Below are positions 12,581 to 25,135 of a stretch of 64,000 nt of DNA, in pieces. The notes below the pieces were generated by a model. The model saw nothing but the letters and a program-made list of their open reading frames with translations. It was not told where the DNA came from and did not search any database. Both the position numbers and the translations under genes were made by a program. The stretch's first letter is position 1; the number at the start of each line of letters is the position of its first letter. The stretch is from Eremophila alpestris peregrina (taxonomy: Eukaryota; Chordata; Aves; Passeriformes; Alaudidae): assembly GCA_009792885.1 (NCBI GenBank), contig WMCF01000003.1, forward strand, positions 15,028,297 to 15,092,296. Direction: 5' to 3'.

Positions 12581-15500
12581 ATAGTTAATTCTACTGAAAA
12601 AACAATTCCCTTTTCCTTTAAAGGGGCTAGTGGGACAGCAAGTCTGCTATTTGGCCTGGCTGCAGTCAGATCTCATTTTTCAACCCCACCCTTCCTCTAC
12701 TCTGAGAAGGAGGGGCAGTCTTCATATTTTCCCTTTAAGCTGAGCTATGAAAAATAACTGTGCCAAAATCTTTCACCTTGGCCGTGTACCCTCACAGATG
12801 TTTTCTACAGCATAAACAAAGCAGCAAAGAATGTCGGAGCACGGGGGAGTCACGGTAGTTGGGAAGGGAGAGATCAGGCTGGAGAATTACAGCTCCAGCC
12901 ACTTGGCTGTAGTTTGCCTTTCAGAAATGCACAAGAGCTGCTTCCACTGCTCAAGGAGCAAAGCCAGCTGTAAAATCATCCACAGCTTGATATAACATGA
13001 GCATTCAGCCATGCAGCCTGAGCATATGTAATGCACACGTCACCGTAGCATGTGTGCAAATTAAGAATAGTGATAAATCTGGCTGGTAAGACCAAGTTCT
13101 CAGCTGTTCCTCCGCCATCCCCCTGCTCAGAGAGAGATGGTGCCAACCATTGCAGTTGGGAGAACATGAAAAATCGTGAGAAGAATTGTGTTGTACATTA
13201 TACCAAATGAATGGTAAAAATCTGGCTTCACACCCCAGGGCTTAAATTGTACTGTTAGTAGTGTTCAGAACTTCAGAGTTTTATCATGGACTTTGCCAGC
13301 TCCAAGTGTCTGTTGACTACAGCTGTGTCAATAGAAACAGAGTATAGGTCTTGAGTACCACAACCTTATTATGTAAGATTTCACAGGCTGAAGCAAGTGA
13401 AACATCCTGAATTTTGTCAGGGCACAATGTCATTTTGTCTATTCTGCCATGTTTTTGACCAGTTGAAATGTTCAGATGACTGTTTAGTAGGTTCCTGCTG
13501 CAGATTTTGAGGGGAATCAATTTGGACAAAATAAAGGCAAGATTTGTTAGGACTGACAACTGACATGAAAACAAGGAGATACTCTTCCTAAAACAAGTAT
13601 TTCTAACTGATAGAATGCAATGCACAGCCATGAGTCCTGGTGAGATTCTGACAGGAGATGGTGACAGTAATGTGGCTGTTACCTAAGCCCCACTATTGAC
13701 TCAAAATACTACTTAGAGCCATTGGAAAAGTTTCTAACTGTAAATAGCAGCCTTGGAAGGAAATTCAAAATGACCAGTGTAAACCACCTGGTGCAGGTGG
13801 TTTTACAAAGGCATCAGGAATCTGGGCAATACTTAAGTAATTGAAGGCTTGGGAGGGAACCTCAAAACCTCTCTTGTTGTTGCATATGAATCACAAAGAA
13901 CATATTGGTTGTGTTTGAGTATATCCCAGAGGATCAGTTTGTGAGCCCTCCTGCATATTCTGGTGGGTTGAGAGGCACCAAAACAAAGGAGACCATGGTT
14001 GGAAAGATTTGCATATTAAGGAAAAGAATGTGGAATGTATGTATTATGTGTAGTAAGACTGTGGAACTAATGGCTTATGACAGGGATACAACTATGGAAT
14101 TAATGTGATTTGGCAGGCAGGCATTAATATGGAATGGACAATTCTGAAGGAAGCAGAACAGGGATGCAAAAGACTAACTAAAGATAGTCCCTTGCATAGG
14201 AGCTGTGTGGAGAGATGGTTTCTTACATGTATATATGCAAGAGTGAACAGAGTTTATCCCTATGTCATTATTAGGAAGTAGATAAAGATCTTTATTTGTA
14301 TTTGTAGGGTGTGAGAAGCTTTTACTCTCTATTGACTTGGCATGAAGAGGCCTCGTGAGCAAACATCCTGCTGTTTTGTGTGGCTATGATTTAACTGCAG
14401 TCATAGTTTCATTGTTTAGATCTCCTAAATATATTTAGGTTTTTCTATGGAGAAAACTATGACTATCAAACGTATTGTAGATAAATATAATTATTGTGTA
14501 TAGCAGATCCCAAGATCTACTGCTCTAAATACTCTCAAGTATCCTGCCAGCTTAAAGGGTGATGAAGTTGGTTCATGTTTCATGGAGGTCCCAGGACTCA
14601 CTGGTAGTCCTGGTGCTAGGGTTGTATCAGCCAAAGTTCCTGAGAAACAGCCCCTGTTAAAAACATCACAGCATTTTTCAAAATAATCTCATTCTTTAAA
14701 TATTTTTCTGCGCCTGTTTAAGGTCTCATGCTAAGATTCAGACTCTTTCTCAGCTGCTCAGTATTTGTTCAAGCTAACATACAAGAGAAAATAATCTCTG
14801 AAATGTTATTTGTAGTCATTTGGAAGTCCACATCAGTACATGTCACACTGACATAAACTGTGGTAAGGGCTTTTTTCAAGGAAAACAATTTCTTTAGCAA
14901 ATTGGTAGCTCCAGGTGATATGCTGTGATTCTTAGATCAAGCTTCATTTGTTCCCTATGAGTTCAACTGTTCTCCCGGCAGTTTTTAGAGAACATGATTT
15001 GTTCAGAGACATCTCAACTAGTGTTTGGTAGTGGAGAAGTTCTCACTTGGGGCCAGCATACTCCTGGCTCTCCCTGTGTCCCACTAATACATGCACTTCT
15101 TGGGTTCTATCATCTCTGTGCTAAAAGCAGGGAATGTAGAGATTGTGAGAGGGATTAAAGGGATGGCAGAAATAAGGGTATTGTAGCAGTGGGCAAGCTG
15201 GTTCTGAACTGGGGGGAAGAAATGTGTGTGCCAGGAACAAACCAGCAAAGAACTATGGATGAATGAAGTGTAGCAGAACTGTGCAAATGGTGTTTTTGTG
15301 GAAAGGATTTTGCCTGTTCTGTGCATATTTCTACTATGCCAGCCTGTATAGAAATGTCCACACTGACTTATCAGCTTTTCCATTACTCCAGCATGATCCT
15401 GCAGCCAGTCCAGTTTGGGATCTGTCTCCCTGTGTAGTGGAAGAGTGCAGACTCTTCTGGTCCCTTTAGCGTCTGAAGGGAAGCAACTAAATATAATTGT

Positions 15501-15944
15501 CTTGAAAGCAGGAAACAAAACACTGAGGTATATGCCAGCCTGTAACTCAACCATACTCTCTTTGAGCAACACCTCAGCATGCCAATGAACAAACACTAAC
15601 ACAATTGCTCTCTCACCACTGCTACAAAAGAGTGTCACAAGAACGCTGTGGGAGACAAACACCTTTTCTTGGCTGAAGCACTGGTTGCGTAAGGAAATTG
15701 AGCAGCATCACCATTCCGTACCTACTGCCACCTCATAAGCAGTATTTCACAATATCTCTGCCATTCAGTCTCTGTTCAAAGGATGCTTTACATGCAGGTG
15801 TGGGAGGTCTCCACTCAGACACTTAGTTTGCTCCACATAAACCATTCCAACCATTCCAGCTTGGTAGATGTTACCAGCTATGGCCTCTCACCATACAAGG
15901 CCCTTTCAAAACATGGCTTGTCAGCTCAGCTCTGGGATCCAAGA
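12581..15944. other. Non-coding tract, putative intron
   Basis: No exon, RNA gene or clear repeat is supported. The long minus-strand open frame at 15084-15662 has a composition typical of translated non-coding DNA (rich in F, L, S, C and H) and no splice or start context. Confidence 0.6.
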
Positions 15945-16200
15945 GACATAGCATCATACAAGGTTAAGGAGGGACCTCTGGAGATCTCTATTCCAACATC
16001 CTGATAAAAGCAGAACTGTTGCCAGCATTTAACAGGTCAGCTGTGATTTTGTCTAGCCAAGTCATGAAACCATGCAAGGATGAGGATTGCACAACTGCTC
16101 TGAGTAACCCATTCCAGCACTGCACTGCTCACCCAGGGAAAAGGTTTTTTCTGATGCTCAATGCAAACACAGTAGGAGTTCCTCCATGCTTATAGGGACA
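15945..16200 (-). mobile_element. CR1 LINE 3' fragment, 5'-truncated
   Basis: The plus strand reads as the reverse complement of a CR1 3' end. It has ATAGCATCATACAAGGTTAA, then GGGACCTCTGGAGATCT, then a degraded run of 'tccaac...cctgataaaagcag'. Further on are ACCCATTCCAGCACTGC and AAGGTTTTTTCTGATG, which correspond to the well-known avian block ending in 'cctgttccagtgctc...aagtttttcctcatgttc'. The order and spacing match an inverted CR1. The copy is diverged and has no open reverse-transcriptase frame. This is the clearest transposon in the window and the main reason to favour a bird. Confidence 0.8.
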
Positions 16201-19200
16201 TATCTGAAAGATCCACAGGTGGAATAAAACATATCTGATCCTCTGTAGTTCACATCCATCTCTCACCACCACAGCTCTGCCATGTTGCTTCAGTTGCTGC
16301 TTTCACCAGTCATTACAGCTGAGTGTCACATAGCAAACAGGCACAGGCAACTAAAAATTGGACATGAAACCTGATGAGCACTATCCAGATAGAAGGTTGT
16401 TCACTTGGACATTTTTTGCATCTACTGATGGCAGAATTACATTATTGAAAAGACCCACTACAGAACCAAGGATGACCTGTATAACACTGACCACAGACTC
16501 TTCTCTGGTCAGTCTGCCTTAAACATAATGCCCTATACTTGGCCTAGGGAATTCCCACAAAGCTGTGATTTGAAGATGTTAAGAAATAGAGAATATGAGA
16601 GTACTTTGGCATTGCACTACTTTAACTTGGCTGCAGCCTTTTTGAGGAGTCTGATGCAGGGTTTGGATGGAAGAGTACTCATATTGCTTGTAGCTGCTGT
16701 GAACTTTAGTTTGTAATTTTATGGCTTTGGGAGAAAGGTGTTAAATGTCAGCCACTCCTCACAATGTAGAATGGCACAAAACAACCCTGCATAGCCCTAG
16801 GTTATGTCTACTACTATAGGTTTGCAGCATCTAATACAAAACCCAGCAGTGAGTCTTTTTCATTCCTCTGATTGCATGTGCAGACATTGGAGTCACTCCT
16901 GTGCTGTCTTCATGTGCGCAGAAAGCTTTGCTGCAATGTCAAAATTATTTCCCTTGCAGCTCTAGTTTCTTACTAGAAAGAAATATCATCTTGAGAGCTG
17001 ATAATAGCAACTGAAAGTGGTTTTGCCTTCTTGTCACCTGTCTCTCACTCCACTGTTAGACACCATAAACTGTCACCATAACATTTTTGCTAATGAATCC
17101 ATTGTTTCTTTACTTACTAAAAAGAGTCCTCACTTTCATTTTTGTACCAGAAAGTTTTCCCTTTCTATACTCTTAGAAATAAAATCACTTTCCTTTCTGA
17201 AGAAGCAACTTTAAAATTGTACTCAAGATGATCCCTGGTTGAATCATCAGCACTGCTTCCTGCTTCCCCCTCCACTCTCCCTGAAGTTCTCTCAGTCACA
17301 TACCTGACCTGAGCCTAATTAGTTTGTGAGAGCTCAGAAGTTTGCCGCCCGCGGTGTGGCCGTGGGCCAGGGAGGCAGAGTTCTCTGTGCCTGGTACTGT
17401 AATTGTTGTGAAATCTTGCTTGATGGACAGAAAGTTATTCTGTTGTTTGGGAAATTTTTTTTCCAACAAATGTCCTGGAAATATGCAGGAGCACATTTAG
17501 GAGCTCAGGGATTTGACTCTTTGCAGGCCGTGGTACCAGAAAGATCTTATGTCCTTAATGTTGCTTGGAACCAAAGTGGATCAAGAGCACTTTCCTTTTG
17601 AAGAATGTGCTCTTTAAAATTTTTTTTAAAACTTTACACATTTTGTCCTGCTTTTACAAAAGTCCATATTATTTTGTGAGGTCTGTTTGTGACACAGCAG
17701 AACCTTTATTAGGTCATCAGGAACAGTTTTTATGTTGCTAGAACAATAGAACTTATAACTGTGCTTCTCTTTACCAAAATAAGGGGCTCGTTTTGCAACA
17801 TGAGCTCTTGTTATCAGTCCTCATGAATAGTCCTGTTGACTTCTTCAAGGCTGTGTGTATCTGTAAGGATTATAGTATTGAGTACTGCTCCTTTTAGAGC
17901 CCTAGCTCTCAAGTGTGGTAGGGAAAACCCTTCTGCCATCACAGGAGGCATGGAATGGGCCACCAGTCTTTCCAGTGCCACTGCACAGCAGAGGAACAAA
18001 GTGCAGCCTGGTGGTGTGGGCCACTTCATCAGGATCTTGTTTAACTATATCTTTCTATTTCCTTCCCTCTACTAATGGCCCTGTAGATTTTTCCAAAGTA
18101 TGTCCTACTCAGCAGTAAATGTGTTCCTTGTTCACGTGGCTATTGTGGTGCTGTAATCTTCTCTCCCTCCTGAATCATCAGTTTCAATGCAATTCTTCAT
18201 TTTTGTTGGGGCAATGCAGCACTTGGGAAACGAGGGCCTAGAAGGAAGGTAAGAGCCAGGCATTGTGTGGACAGGCTCTGTGCAGCATCCACAATGTAAT
18301 TCTACTGGTTTGTCTTGGACCTAGCTAGTCATGCTCTTACAATCTGGAGATCTCAGCTCTGCTACTCATGTACCCTGGTCCCAGGCTGCAGTGTAGCTTG
18401 TCCAGTCCTTGTGCTCTATCAAGCTGGTACCCATTCCACACACTCTCCTGAATCTACTGGTGCCTAGTCCTTGTTTCTAGGCCTAAACATCCACCAGAAT
18501 CCCCATGCAATTTACCCTGTCAGACTGTCAAGTCTTTCATCAGTCAGACTCTTACCTGATGCTCTAAAATGACCCCCTGAATTTCACAATGACTTGTTCT
18601 GACTTCTAGTCTGGAAGTTCTGCTTTGGAAATTGAATCTTTAATGAACTGCTGCAAGCAGCTTTTTTTAAGTCACCCCATATGTTTTTAACAACACTGCC
18701 CACAGAGTGGTTAAAGTACAATTCCACATCCATTCCAGCTAACCTAAATCAGGGCTGCTATTGCCCAGCCATGCTCCAGTGTTTCCTCAATACAAGCAAT
18801 GGTTTGTGTCTGACCCTTGAATAGCATAGTTCAGGGAGCTAAACTTTATGAAAGGTAACACTGCAAAAAAGTAAGTTTTCACCATCCCCTGGACCAAGTT
18901 CTGTAACTTCCACTGGATGAGCACCAGTGGAGCACAAGAAAGGAAATGAAGGACTGTGATCAAGAGCTATGGGAAGCAGAGTTGATGCAGCCACAGTTTA
19001 GGTCAGATTATACTGTTGCAGAATCACAGACATTCTCTCTGGTTTTTACCCTTGTGTGTTCACAATGTAAGCACTGAAAGTCACTAAAGATTCAGTTGTA
19101 AGGAAGTAATCAGATTATTTGGATAAGGAAGCTCAAACACAACCAGAATTAGAGATTACAGTTATTAGGTGCATGATTGAATTTTCAAAATTAAGAGTTC

Positions 19201-22200
19201 AATGCTGACCTGAGTCTTTAATTCAGTCTGGTAGTAAAATTAAAATCAAGAAGAAATTAACATAATTCCTAGAAAGACAGTTTGAATTGTTTCCATTACT
19301 GAGTTGAATGTAGTCCTAAGTGTTTTCTGGACTTTAGGAAAGCTAACAAAGAATTTTGATTGTATTTGGTTGGATCCTCGTTTTGTTGTCAGCATATGAG
19401 AGTGTGAGTAACTAATGTTAAAACCACTATATCAGTAATTTTAATCCCATTGTCTGTGGTTCCATCAGGGCCTTCTAAGCAGTCTGCAAAAGGTAAACAA
19501 AACCACAAAAACGCTGCCAGGAGACTTAAATTCACAACATGGTGGTCAGGCACTTCTTTGGAAAATGGAGCCTGTTCCAGGTAATTTCTGCAAATGAGAA
19601 ACCTAAACAGCAGGGAAGAAATTATCAGTTGCAGATCACTATCATGTGTCCAATCTCAGGCTGTTAGGGATGTATGGGAATCAATCCCATCTGATAGCAA
19701 TTTAGGCACCATTATAAATGAGTTGTTTCTGTAAAGGTTCTTGAGAATGGATGACTGCATCACAAAAAACAGCTTTACATTTTGGATTAAATGGATTGAT
19801 GATGGTAATCCCAACAGAAAAAGAGTAAGAGGAAAACTGTAATCGGAGCTCAGCAAGCATCTCAGCTCTGGAATTGATCCATTGGTTGTGAGAATGGTAA
19901 GAGGGGTTTGTACTAGTCTTGAGCTTTCTGTAGAAAGAGTATTCAACTTAACTCTTTATCAACATTAAGCTTTGTTTAAAAATTAAGGCTGCAAAAGTTA
20001 AGTTGTTTCAAAAGGTCTCCAGTTCTAGAAATGTGCTCCTACCTTTTCTCTTATCTTTGGAATTGCTAGTTTTTTCCATCATAAAAAATTCACAGACAAA
20101 TTTGGCCTTCAAGATCTATGAGTCTGATCAGTGCTTTAAAAGCCCTGAAAGCAATGGCTTTGTTTATCTCCAGAAGTCCAAGAATAAGCTGATATTGCTA
20201 TTTTTAATCTCTCCGGAAATATGCAAAGAAGAGAGCTTAATTGCAAACAGACCAAACCTTATATAGGAAATGTGTCCGTCCCTTGGGGCCACCTAAAACG
20301 TGAATGTCTGAAATTAAATTCATATACTCTTCTCCCTTGCTCCCTGAAGCACGTACACTTGGAATGAAAGGAAAGGCTTTGGGCTAGCATCATATCCCAG
20401 TAGTTTCTATCTATTATAACACCCTGGCTATCTTAATATTCAACTAACAGATGTTTCCCAGCATGTATGAGCTCAAGGTGACTAGCTGTATGTCTTTGTA
20501 ATGAAACCATTAAAGAGAACAGAAAAAAATTAGGAAAACAATTGCTCTGTTTCTAGGATCATAATGTGGTTGCCAGAGAAAAATGAAGCAGGAGTATTGT
20601 GATTTCAAAATTTCACCTACACTTTTCTCAGGAAATGGCTACCACACCCAGCCAACAAAAAACAGTAGTCTCACTTCTTGAACACAGTTCCCATCCCCTG
20701 CCCAATGATTCTGAAATCAGGGTTATCCTTTCCTCATCTTCCAATCATTACACTCTGTAATGGGTAATGTAGAGGGTCCTAAAGTAGACCAGGTGCAAAT
20801 GCCTTCACTAAAAATTTCACCCAGCCATGGAAAAAGAGGGAATTACATTTTTTTTCTATAGACACAGCAGCAAACACTGATTGCCAGTGCCATTTTAGTG
20901 TTAGCTCTTCCCCAAGCTGTTGCACTGAGTACACCTCGTGCTCTCCATGTGCCCTACACTGCATCATGGAACTTGAATAAAGCACTGCCCCAGTCTGTGT
21001 ATTTTATCAAGTCTGGAAGCAAGTCCATCCCAAAGCTTCTCAGATGGGCCTGCATGGTGCCCACTTCCTTCAGTGCAGAAAACTTTGTGATGCCCCGTGC
21101 CTCTGCTGTGCTCTCAGGGCCATGGTGCCTTGTGAATCTGAATCGTAGCCTCCTGTTCTGTGGTCTTATAACTGAAAGGGTCTGGGTGAAATCCTAGATG
21201 CTGAGTGGCCTCCCGAAAAGAGTGCACACAGGGGACCCCAAGAGCTGTAGATTTATTGCTTGTAAACCAAAAGTTGTATTGAAGAAAGCAGAGATAAAAA
21301 TAGATGGGGAGCTTGGGGACCAGAAAGGCAGCCAGTGGAGATTAGATGCACTGCTGGTTGACTCATCCAGCTTGTTTTATTGTAGCACAGTTCCAATAAC
21401 AACTGTATTATTTCAGCTTTTGTGCAGTGAGCAGACATTTGTTTTGCATCGAAGGTTTTTCACATAAATGTGCTCCATTTTTCATTTCTTCTTGTATTTC
21501 CCAGTGTTTCTACTGGCAATAACCAATGGGAGAGTTGATGGCTTCAAAAGGATATTGGCCAACTTCTCAGCTGGTATAAATCAGCAACACCCCTTGGTAT
21601 TTAATAGAACTATGCAGCTTTATACAAGTTGAATCTGCACCAACTGTTCTTTTAAAACATGTCCCACCTTATAAAGAGCTTTCTTCAGTACTGGATTCTG
21701 AAATTAATGAGAAGCATTGAACAAACTGCCTCACAAACTGCACACAGTGCACAACTTGGCAGCATCTGCTTTCTAATGTGTGGCTCTGCTCAGCCTAGGT
21801 GACTTCTTTGTGAGGGATGCCAATGAGTCATGATGCCTGTTGTGTCCTGTCTGCTGGCCCTGGCCTTGATCCACTGCCTTGCAGAAGATGGACACACAGC
21901 CCATCCACCGCCTGCCAGCTCAGTGCTCTTGCAGTGCTTTCAGCCTCTTCTTCAATGCAATTTGTTAAAAACCCTTCTGTGCTCACCTGGAAGTGGCTGT
22001 GAGGAACAGTTGCAGTGAAAATATAGGGAATGTGCATCAGGCTTTGCTGGCTGTTTGTAGCTTGTGTCATGACTTGGAAAGTACTGTCCTGCCAACTTGG
22101 GCTCCATTCAGAGGCAGAGGAGTTCTGTAGAAATGAGTTTGAAAATTACCTCTTGGGAGGAGGAGAAGTATTTGCCTCAAATGATATGAGATAACTGGAT

Positions 22201-25070
22201 CTACATGTGTGGTGGAGGCTGTGCATTTGTTACAACATGGTGCTCTTCTGCAGCTCCTAGAGTGTGTGCAGACTGAAGGAGCACTTTGGGTTCTCTGCAG
22301 CTTTTCAGAAAAGACCATTTAAAGGTGATTTCATCAGGTAGAACCTAGTGATCAAGTGGGCCACTTCTTACTCCTGTTTCTATACCATCAACTGTTGAGC
22401 AGGCTAGCCTCTGCTGTGTTGACAATTGAGAATTAGATGGCTGTATATATTTACTGGGATTTTGCTATGATTTTACTTGAGATGTTTATTTGCACTGATG
22501 TCACCTTCATTGGTTTCTCTACACAAATGACACAATGTGTTCTGGACCGTGTTGCTGTGCTAAACAGAAAATATGCCTTTATCTCTTTCATTCTTTTCAT
22601 AGTATTATAGAAGTGGGAGGGAGAATCTGCCAAGATGTGACTTTGTTTCAACAGAATCTGCTCCTTTATTAGTGGAATTTCTATGATAAGAGGCTTCTTC
22701 ATGGACATTTCGTGAGTAGTGTGTGTAAATTTCAGCCTACCCCTACCATGGATATACACAGATCCTTTAAAAACCCCAATTTTAAGACTCAGGCAGCTGT
22801 ATAACCAAAAAGAAGGTCTTAATTCATCCACAATCTAGTTCTATCAATGCAAATGAATAAAATTACTTTATAAGTAGTAACACAAAAAAGGCTTTGTTTT
22901 TTTCCGTAAACTTTTCAGGCTTATGAATTTCTGATGACAGTCATTTGCAGGAATAAATGATGAGGTAACATCAACTTTGTTTAGGATTGAGATAAATTTG
23001 GTTCCAAACTAAATGAAGACCTCAGTAGAGGTAGAGTTAGGAAATAAGTGTGTGGGAAAATTGGACCGAGTGAGAAGGCAGCAGGGAAAAGGAAGCCACA
23101 GTACAAATTAAAGATTGCAAGTAACAGGGCTGGATGCCAAGAGCCTCAGAAAAGAAAAGAAAAAAATTTCTTGATTAGCTCAACTGTTTGCTTTACTATA
23201 TAAAAAACTGACCCCCTTGAGGAGCCCTGAGCCCTGGCCTCCTGGGAGTCTGAGTACGTGTGAGTGAGCTGCTGCCTTGCTGAGGGCAACACAAGTGCTC
23301 AGCACCAGTCCTCTGCCTCATGGATTTCCAGGTGCTAATGCTTCATCTGGCAGGAGTTCTGCCCACATCACGCCGACAGTGTCTTAATGGTTTGTCCAGC
23401 CTGGCATTATACATCTTCCCTTTTCCCAGCTGCTGCAATAATCCCAGTTCCATGAGCCATATGTGAGCATGTGAGTTGAAGGGAAGTGCTGTCTCTCCCA
23501 GTAGCTGTAATGTGTGGGCCAAGCATGGCTTTCAAGGGGACAGATGAAGGACAGAGCTGGCAGGACAAGCCCATGCCTCCAGCCAAGCTCAGACCCCAGT
23601 TCTTGCTACAACAGCCAGTGGGGCTCCCCAGCTGCCCTCCACACTGCCTGATGTACATTGCCCTCATTGTGGGTCCCCACTCCATAAGGAATATCCCCAT
23701 CCTCCAGCCTCAAGTCCTGTGCCCTGTGTAGGAGATGCTGTGGCACAGAGATCCTTATGGAAAACCACCAACTAGACCTGAAACATGCCACCTTAATGCA
23801 AATGCTCATTCATGTCATCATTAATGAGCTGCTGTTACAAATACTGATATTACTGTCATTCTTCTCCTGAGCCATTCACAAAGCCATCGCCAAGCTGAAT
23901 CATTGCTGCAAAGTGGGAAATTCAACAGCTACATGGATTATGCTTGAGGACCTGACACTTGTGTGGGTGTTCTGTTGACTCCTGCTGATACTTTGTGATT
24001 GTGAGTTGTTCTGTGCTAGACGCACTGTCAAAGAGGAGCTATCACAGACAAAGCTGCTCCTAGAGCACAGAGGGGAAAGTTATTTATGGAAACCTTTTGT
24101 CATCATGTCCCTCACTTTTACTCACAAAATAGTTACTTGCTGTCTAAATGCCCATCTTCCTCCACCCTATAACAATAAAAAGGAGTTATATAAAAGAGGT
24201 TAGCTCATGCAACTACCCTTTTTTCAATTAAATAATATAAAGGCTGCAAGAGAAGACAATCTTTTTAACAGGAGAGGATGGAAGAATTGCAGGGCTTCTT
24301 TGTTATGGAATAGGATCAAAACAACTGAGATTTAACATTTCTTAAAACTCCTAGAAATTAACATTTCTAACCCCCTCTATTATGGGAGAGTATTATAATC
24401 CAAGCTCTAGAGATGGGGAAACAAATACGATGTTGTATTTACAAGGCCTCTTGAAAGCACATAGACATAGAGCTCAGTTCCTGAAGCAAATGTATCCAGG
24501 CTTGGGACTATACCTCACTATCAAGAGCTCAGAAATCCTGCTTTTTCTTGTAAATCTGCAAACACATGGGCATATAGTAATCATTTTTTTTCTATAAAGC
24601 AAAGTTTCTAATCTAAACAAAATCATTTGCTGTGGCAGAGTGCTCTGTCTGACCTTCAAGATGCACAGGGTTGCAGGATGTGCAAAACATGCAAGTATTA
24701 AGTTGTTCTCACTATCCTTGGCTGAGTATATTAAAAAAGGTGGGGAAGGTCAGGTGGAAGTGGTTAGCAGGGGCCTTAAGAGTGAAGTTTCTGGACATGA
24801 GAGATTTGCTGTGCTTTACCGTCTATTCCAGCACCCTCTCTGAGTAAGGAAACAAAGATTTTAAGCCCAAGTGAAATCAAATCCCTCGAGCAAGCTTAAT
24901 TCAGGAATGTGAGAGCACAATACCAACAGCAGGGGAGCGTCACCAAGAGAAAGACACGGTATCACCTGGTTTATGTTCATATTGCATTGTTTATCTAAGA
25001 ATCTCCAAAGTCTTCAGGAATGCCAATCAACTCTTAAGTACTCCTTGCTGCACGGCTGAGTGCTTCTGTC
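16201..25070. other. Non-coding tract, putative intron
   Basis: This long single-copy-looking stretch has no supported exon or repeat. There is a tiny CpG cluster near 17343-17362 (GCCGCCCGCGG), unusual against the CpG-poor background. A TATA-box-like TATATAAAAAA lies at 23197-23207. Open frames up to about 126 codons occur on both strands without coding signs. Confidence 0.55.
23197..23207 (+). promoter_or_regulatory. TATA-box-like motif
   Basis: A TATATAAAAAA string is followed within 60 bases by a more GC-rich segment and a GTGAGT donor-like site. Chance occurrence in AT-rich DNA is likely, and no transcript is inferred. Confidence 0.12.
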
Positions 25071-25135
25071 TGCATGTTACAGGTGAAGAAACAAAGGCAC
25101 AGGAGGCCATGTGGCCTCTGTGTAGCAGCAGTTAC
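25071..25135 (+). repeat. MIR/L2-like ancient short repeat core
   Basis: The string TTACAGGTGAAGAAACAAAG with GCACAGGAGG resembles the conserved amniote MIR core (acagatgaggaaactgaggcacagag). The flanks are too diverged to define the ends. Confidence 0.45.

Noticed and set aside
15084..15662. Longest open frame in the window, 192 codons, minus strand
   Set aside because: Composition is that of translated non-coding DNA, there is no known domain, no promoter or splice context, and frames this long occur by chance over 128 kb of both strands.
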